In this document: positions 59,526-64,000 of the stretch, in pieces | Layout: each line of letters opens with the position of its first letter | How positions within the stretch are numbered: the stretch's first letter is position 1 | Origin: CADCVQ01 sp038260305 | GTDB lineage: Bacteria > Actinomycetota > Thermoleophilia > Solirubrobacterales > Solirubrobacteraceae | Length of the DNA stretch: 64,000 bases | Assembly: GCA_038260305.1 (NCBI GenBank) | Contig: JBBSNY010000002.1 | Span: 152,257 to 216,256 of the forward strand | Direction of reading: 5' to 3' | Notes under the pieces: generated by a model | Database searches by the model: none | The model's input: only the letters and a program-made list of their open reading frames with translations | What the model was told of the DNA's origin: nothing | Program-made: the position numbers and the translations under genes

Positions 59526-60935
59526 ATGGCCCAGTCCGAGATGGATCCCACCTTCTACCGCAGCGCTGCCGATGCGGCCGCCGCTCCCGGCGAGGAGCTG
59601 GCCTACGTGGTGGCCTTCGACCGCGCCGGCGAGCAGCACGACGCGATGACGGTCATCGACGTCAACTCGACGTCGGACACCTACGGCCAGGTGGTCGGCT
59701 GGACCGACGTCCCCGGCCTCGGCGACGAGCTGCATCACTTCGGCTGGAACGCCTGCAGCAGCGCGCTCAAGCACGAGGGCCACGACATGGACGGGCTGGC
59801 GCGGCGATACCTGCTCGTGCCGGGTCTGCGCTCGTCGAACATCTACGTGCTGGACATCGCGCCAGACCCGCTCAACCCGACGCTCGTCAAGACGATCGAT
59901 GCGGCGGAGCTATCGGACAAGGCCGGCTACTCGCGCCCGCACACCCTGCACTGCGGGCCCGACGGGGTGTTCCTGACCTGCCTCGGCGGCGCCGATGGCG
60001 ACGACGACGGGCCCGGCGGGATCGCTCTCCTCGACCACGAGACGTTCGACGTCGTGCGCGCCTGGGAGACCGACCGCGGGCCGCAGCACTTCCACTACGA
60101 CGCCTGGTGGCACCTGAACCAGAACGTCCTGATCTCCAGCGAGTGGGGCAGCCCCTCGATGATCGAGGACGGCGTCGTGCCCGAGCTGCTGCTCGGCCAG
60201 AAGTACGGTCACGCGCTGCATTTCTGGGATCTCGATTCGGGCAAGCACGTGCAGACGGTCGACCTCGGTGCCCAGCACCAGATGGCGTTGGAGGTGCGTC
60301 CTTCACATGACCCCGAGGCGACCTGGGGCTTCGTCGGCGTCGTCATCAGCACCGAGGATCTGTCCGGGTCGATCTGGCGCTGGTTCCGCGAGGGCGACGA
60401 GTGGAAGGCGGAGAAGGTCATCACGATTCCCGCCGAGCCCGCTGACCCCGATTCGCTGCCGCCCGCGTTGAAGCCGTTCTCGGCCGTGCCGCCGCTGATC
60501 ACGGACATCGACCTGTCCGTCGATGACCAGTTCCTCTATGTCTCCTGCTGGGGGACCGGCGAGCTGAAGCAGTACGACGTGTCGGATCCGGCGAACCCCG
60601 TCGAGGTCGGGTCCGTGCGCCTCGGCGGCATCGTCGACCGTGCCGCCCACCCCGCCAAGCCGGACATGCCGTTGGCCGGCGGGCCGCAGATGGTCGAGGT
60701 CAGCCGCGACGGCAGGCGCGTCTACTTCACGAACTCGCTGTACGGGGCCTGGGACGACCAGTTCTACCCCGACGGCGTCGGCGCCTGGATGGCGAAGCTC
60801 GATGTCGCCGAGGACGGCGCGTTGAGCATCGACGAGCGGTTCTTCCCGCATGGGGACGACTTCCGCGGCCTGCGCGTGCACCAGGTGCGCCTGCAGGGCG
60901 GCGACGCTTCGTCGGACTCCTACTGCTACAGCTGA
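59526..60935 (+). CDS. Selenium-binding protein SBP56 / methanethiol oxidase
   Basis: Product of 469 residues of the SBP56 family, which includes bacterial methanethiol oxidase: DELHHFGWNACSSALKH, YLLVPGLRSSNIYVLDI, SRPHTLHCGPDGVFLTCLGG, HFHYDAWWHLNQNVLISSEWGSP, HALHFWDLDSGKHVQTVDLG and CWGTGELKQYDVSDP. Members oxidise methanethiol to formaldehyde, sulfide and peroxide. AGGAGG precedes the ATG. Its location beside a selenoprotein operon is suggestive but not proof of a selenium role. Confidence 0.92.
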   Translation: MAQSEMDPTFYRSAADAAAAPGEELAYVVAFDRAGEQHDAMTVIDVNSTSDTYGQVVGWTDVPGLGDELHHFGWNACSSALKHEGHDMDGLARRYLLVPGLRSSNIYVLDIAPDPLNPTLVKTIDAAELSDKAGYSRPHTLHCGPDGVFLTCLGGADGDDDGPGGIALLDHETFDVVRAWETDRGPQHFHYDAWWHLNQNVLISSEWGSPSMIEDGVVPELLLGQKYGHALHFWDLDSGKHVQTVDLGAQHQMALEVRPSHDPEATWGFVGVVISTEDLSGSIWRWFREGDEWKAEKVITIPAEPADPDSLPPALKPFSAVPPLITDIDLSVDDQFLYVSCWGTGELKQYDVSDPANPVEVGSVRLGGIVDRAAHPAKPDMPLAGGPQMVEVSRDGRRVYFTNSLYGAWDDQFYPDGVGAWMAKLDVAEDGALSIDERFFPHGDDFRGLRVHQVRLQGGDASSDSYCYS

Positions 60936-61032
60936 TCGGAGCCGGTGCTCCGGCGTTGCCCGGGCGGATGCACGCATCTGTGCTCGGCGCGGTCGTCGCG
61001 CGCCGGGGACAGGAGGAGCGGGAGGCGCCCGA

Positions 61033-61821
61033 ATGATCGCGCCCTTCGCGGCGGCGGCGGTGCTCGCGCTGGCGGGCGCGCCGCAGCCGCGGGTGCTCGT
61101 CGTCAGCGAGACGGCGGGCTTTCACCACCCGTCGATTCCGGCCGCGCGCGCCGCGCTCGTGCGCCTCGGCGAGCGCAGCTCGGACTTCGATGTCGTGCCG
61201 GTCGCCTCGTCGAGCTCGCTGACGGCGTCCGCGTTGAGCCGCGCCCGGGCGGTCGTGTTCCTGTCGACGACCGGCGAGCTGCGGATGGCACCGCCCGGCC
61301 TTGAGCGCCTGCTGGCCTGGATCCGCGAGGGTGGCGCCTTCCTCGGGCTGCACGCGGCGAGCAACACGTTCGCGAACGAGCCCCAGTTCGCACGCATGCT
61401 CGGCGCCCAGTTCAAGGCGCACCCGTTCGCCGGCCGTGGCCGCGTCATCGTCAGCGACCGCACCCATCCCGCGACGCGCGGCCTGCCGTCGTCGTTCGTC
61501 GTCGACGACGAGTTCTACGTCTTCACCACCAACCCGCGCCGCCGCGCGCACGTGCTCGCCCGGCGCGCCACGAAGCGCGACGAGCCGCTCGTGTGGTGGC
61601 GCCGAGAGGGTCGCGGGCGCGTCTTCTACAGCGCCCTCGGGCACCCGAACTCCGCCTGGCGCGACCCGCATGCCCTGCGACTGGTGGAGGGTGGGCTGCG
61701 CTGGGCGGTCGGCGCCGAGGCCGCTCGGACGGCGTCGGCGCCGGACCGGGCGCCGACGATGACCGGTCGCGCCGCGACGAGGTGCTGGTGCCAACGATCA
61801 GCCGCTTTCTCGGGCTCGTGA
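61033..61821 (+). CDS. ThuA-like domain protein
   Basis: Product of 262 residues with a possible short signal (APFAAAAVLALAGAP). VLVVSETAGFHHPSIPAARAAL, VFLSTTGELRM, GGAFLGLHAASNTF and RVFYSALGHPNSAWRDP are the ThuA/glutamine-amidotransferase-like signatures, often linked to sugar metabolism. The C-terminal 30 residues are low complexity. Several purine-rich sites precede ATG 61033. Confidence 0.82.
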   Translation: MIAPFAAAAVLALAGAPQPRVLVVSETAGFHHPSIPAARAALVRLGERSSDFDVVPVASSSSLTASALSRARAVVFLSTTGELRMAPPGLERLLAWIREGGAFLGLHAASNTFANEPQFARMLGAQFKAHPFAGRGRVIVSDRTHPATRGLPSSFVVDDEFYVFTTNPRRRAHVLARRATKRDEPLVWWRREGRGRVFYSALGHPNSAWRDPHALRLVEGGLRWAVGAEAARTASAPDRAPTMTGRAATRCWCQRSAAFSGS

Positions 61822-61991
61822 TCACGATGTCCTTCGACGACCACGATCCACCTCACTCGCAGCGTTGCACGCCGACGGCGGAGCCAAGGGCGCACGAGAA
61901 GCAGCGCTCTGTTACCCGGCCCGAGAGCGCTCCTGGCCCGCGGAAGTGAGAGCGGTGCCGCGCGGCACGTCACCAGCTACCGTCCGGGACT

Positions 61992-62288
61992 GTGGAGTTC
62001 AGCCGCGAATTGCGCAACGACGTCCTGGCCGGCGATATCACGCTGTCGGTCCGGCTGTGGAAGCGGCCACAGGTCAAGCAGGGCGGCCGCTACCGGGTCG
62101 GGCCCGGCCTCATAGAGGTCCACGCGATCGAGCTTGTCCCGTTCGCGGCGATCACCGAGGCGGACGTGCGGCGAGCCGGCGAGCCCGACCGCGAAACCCT
62201 GCGCGACCGCGCCGCGCACGCTGGTCCGATCGGCGAGGACACCCTCGTCTACCGAATCGAGCTCCACGCGGTGAGCCCGGAGGACTGA
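61992..62288 (+). CDS. ASCH-domain protein
   Basis: Product of 98 residues: EFSRELRNDVLAGDITLSVRLWKRPQVKQGGRYRVGPGLIEVHAIELVPFAAITEADVRRAGEPD has the ASCH/PUA-like pattern, with a conserved K/R and RYRVG segment. The domain binds RNA or nucleotides. GTG 61992 is the only good start. No operon partner. Confidence 0.8.
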   Translation: MEFSRELRNDVLAGDITLSVRLWKRPQVKQGGRYRVGPGLIEVHAIELVPFAAITEADVRRAGEPDRETLRDRAAHAGPIGEDTLVYRIELHAVSPED

Positions 62289-62475
62289 ACTCGACCTTCT
62301 GGTCGAAGTGCGGATGTCGTCGGGCGGACTCGAGAGCGGCTGGAGCGCCTCCCGTTTGGCGCGAGCAGCTTGCGTGGCAATCGGTCTGCACGGGCGAGCG
62401 GATTCAGCGTGCTCCGGCGGGCGGGGGACCGCCAGTCGTCGGCAGATCGCGCGGGCGGTTGCGATCGGGATCTCG

Positions 62476-63006
62476 CGGCGACGCGGAACCGGCGCGCGCA
62501 TCGGCACGCCGGCCTGCGGATCAGCGAAGCGCTCGCGCTCCGCCGATAGGGATCTTGACCACGCCTGCGGCGCGATCCTGGTTCGCCGCGACAAGGCGGC
62601 AAGCGCCGCGAGATCGGCATGGACACGCGGGCGTGGGAGCAACTCGCGCCATGCTGCGACTACACGCCACGCTTCGCGTCGGCGCGCTGTTCTGCATCAT
62701 CCACGGCGCGACCAAGGGACGGCCGTGGTCCGCACCCGCGGCCCGCGAGCAGGTACGACGGATCGCTGCGTGCGCCGGTGTGCGCCGACGGTTCGCTCCA
62801 CACCAGCTACGTCACGCACACGCCGTCGAGATGGCGCGAGAAGGCGTGCCACTGGGTCATCATCCAACGCCAGCTCGGGCCGGCGACACCTCGGCATCAC
62901 GTCGGTCTACCTACAAGGCATCGACAACGCGGAGATCATCGACACCGTCCACGCCCGACGCGCGCCGATGATCCCTGCCAGCGCGGGCATGAGAGCGAAG
63001 CCCTGA
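62476..63006 (+). pseudogene. Decayed tyrosine recombinase/integrase
   Basis: The core of a phage-type integrase can be followed only by changing frame several times: AGLRISEALAL (first catalytic Arg), GKRREIGMDTRAWEQLAP, VGALFCIIHGATKGRPWS, RFAPHQLRHAHAVEMAREGVPL (H-x-x-R), VIIQRQLG and LGITSVYLQGIDNAEIIDTVH (catalytic Tyr). At least four frameshifts and in-frame stops disrupt it. No intact partner element remains next to it. Confidence 0.75.
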
Positions 63007-63021
63007 CCGTCTCGTATGCGA

Positions 63022-63039
63022 GCCTGGCTGCAGCCAGGC
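63022..63039. terminator. Hairpin after the integrase pseudogene
   Basis: GCCTGGCTGCAGCCAGGC is a perfect 18-base palindrome just beyond the pseudogene. It could be a terminator or the remnant of a recombination site. No T run follows. Confidence 0.45.
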
Positions 63040-63131
63040 CCTCACGCATTGTCCGTGGCACGCGAAAGCAGCAGTCCGGCGTGTCTTGGGTCCGTTCGTG
63101 CCGCAGCAGGGCATGGAATGATGGAATCGCG

Positions 63132-63608
63132 ATGCTCCGATCAGGTGTCATCAGCGGACTCGATGTCGCGACACTTGTCGTTGCAGTGCTTGCCCTCATC
63201 ACGTCGACCACGCTCGCTGCGATCCGGATCTGGGAAACGTTTCTTCGTCGCTCCAAGTGGGATGTTCACGTCGACTGGATCGAACCTGCCGGCCCTCCGA
63301 TCCTTACATTCACGATCGCCAACATCGGGTCGCGAAAGTACGGGGTGCGTGAGATCCGCTTTGGCGCTTCCGACACCCCTTCAAAGGAAGGCTGGACCCC
63401 AGCCAAAGCGGTACGGGCTCGCCTTCCGCTCCTGCTGGAGGAAGGTGAGATCTCGGATGCGTTCTACATCGCGACCAACCCGGCATCGACGGACGAGTTC
63501 GACGTGAAGCTACGCGAGGGGCGCATCAGCTGGTGCGCGATCGTGGATTCACGCCGACGCGAGACCCTGCATCAGGTACAACCGCCGGGAGAGGCCAACA
63601 TCCAATGA
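63132..63608 (+). CDS. Single-pass membrane protein of unknown function
   Basis: Product of 158 residues: an N-terminal membrane helix (LDVATLVVAVLALITSTTLAAIRIW) followed by a soluble beta-rich domain (DVHVDWIEPAGPPILTFTIANIGSRKYGVREIRFGASD). Codon use is less G+C-biased than its neighbours, so it may have arrived with the integrase. Family not recognised. Confidence 0.65.
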   Translation: MLRSGVISGLDVATLVVAVLALITSTTLAAIRIWETFLRRSKWDVHVDWIEPAGPPILTFTIANIGSRKYGVREIRFGASDTPSKEGWTPAKAVRARLPLLLEEGEISDAFYIATNPASTDEFDVKLREGRISWCAIVDSRRRETLHQVQPPGEANIQ

Positions 63609-63778
63609 TGGGGCTTCAGGCAAGACCCGCAGCGCACCTGAATCGATGCCTCTGTCGGGATGGACGGCCGGAGCATTTGGCTCGTCGCTCGCCGAGTGGC
63701 GATCGGACGCCGCCGCGTTGCGCGAGAAGCACTCACGCGATCTGGGCTTCCGTTTGCGGCTGCCGGTAGACCGTTGCC

Positions 63779-64000
63779 GTGGTTCGGATCACGATTGCTC
63801 AGCTCTTGGCGACGGATGTGGCGCTGGACAAGCTCGCGGCCCGCGGGATCTCGGCAGACCAAGCGCAGCAGCTGCTGCGCAATCCTCATGTCGTGGTCGC
63901 CAACCCGCGCGAGGGTGGCGATCCGGGCACCCGCCGGCTGCTCGTCGGCCTGACCGACGCCGGCGGGTCGCTGACGATCGTGATCGAACGGACGGTGGAC
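63779..64000 (+). CDS. Small protein, possibly a BrnT/DUF4258-like toxin (3' end missing)
   Basis: The GTG at 63779 is preceded by TAGACC six bases upstream. The visible 74 residues have TDVALDKLAARGISADQAQQLLRNPHVVVANPREGGDPGTRRLLVGLTDAGGSLTIVIERTVD. The order helix-PxVVVANP-RRLLVGxTDxGGxLTIVIE resembles BrnT/DUF4258 toxins. Assignment is tentative; the gene runs off the window. Confidence 0.55.
   Translation, partial: MVRITIAQLLATDVALDKLAARGISADQAQQLLRNPHVVVANPREGGDPGTRRLLVGLTDAGGSLTIVIERTVD

Noticed and set aside
62308..63006. A 232-codon open frame as an intact gene
   Set aside because: It mixes out-of-frame integrase sequence with a short correct-frame tail; the integrase motifs require frame changes.

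Overview
The window is about 70% G+C and looks like the chromosome of a high-GC actinobacterium. Several gene types (a DPM/GT39 pair, MBOAT plus SGNH proteins, small secreted proteins, a CysO-CysM-Mec cysteine pathway) and a tmRNA tag beginning ADSH as in mycobacteria point to Actinobacteriota. Class Thermoleophilia (Solirubrobacterales-like) is my best guess from gene content; it is an inference, not a database result.

Layout. 1-4.3 kb: the end of a membrane-anchored protein, the tmRNA gene with its terminator, then four small toxin-antitoxin-type modules (DUF4160/DUF2442 and three PIN-domain VapBC pairs); two of the VapBC pairs are each followed by a copy of an 83-bp direct repeat. 4.3-11.1 kb: a lipoprotein and cell-surface glycan genes (GT87-like mannosyltransferase, GtrA, GT39, dolichol-phosphate-mannose-synthase-like GT2) with a secreted PHB-depolymerase-type esterase. 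11.2-28 kb: mainly ordinary chromosome: an OmpR-type two-component pair, FxsA, STAS, SufT-like protein, subtilase, wax-ester synthase/DGAT, M28 peptidase, ispH, a metallophosphoesterase, thioredoxin-fold proteins, SCO1, and a NarXL-type two-component pair. A 158-bp MITE-like element lies at 25.4 kb.

28.4-40.3 kb: rhodanese-MoeB/MoeZ, CysO, CysM and Mec together encode the protein-thiocarboxylate route to cysteine. Interleaved are four SGNH hydrolases with an MBOAT O-acyltransferase (polysaccharide O-acylation) and a Tat-linked operon of two ferritin-like proteins, a cupredoxin and TatA. 40.3-53 kb: small conserved proteins, a penicillin-acylase-family enzyme, a hydroxyisobutyrate-dehydrogenase-like reductase and a hydantoinase (hyuAB) pair.

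53.5-58.4 kb is the most notable region: a five-gene minus-strand operon encoding glycine/sarcosine/betaine-reductase-type proteins, grdE-grdB-grdC-trx-grdA. Both grdB and grdA contain an in-frame UGA exactly where the clostridial proteins carry selenocysteine, so ordinary gene calling splits or truncates them. GrdE has Gln-Tyr where the clostridial proproteins have the Asn-Cys that makes the pyruvoyl cofactor, the second residue of the GrdB UxxC motif is Gly, and no grdD is present: a reductase relative that probably does different chemistry. A methanethiol-oxidase/selenium-binding protein gene follows on the opposite strand. The window ends with a ThuA protein, an ASCH protein, a badly decayed tyrosine recombinase and two short genes of lower confidence.

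Regulation: at least 16 genes on both strands have a TA(G/C)NCT-like -10 box only 5-9 nt before the start codon and no Shine-Dalgarno sequence, so leaderless transcription seems common here; operon-internal genes overlap by ATGA/GTGA.
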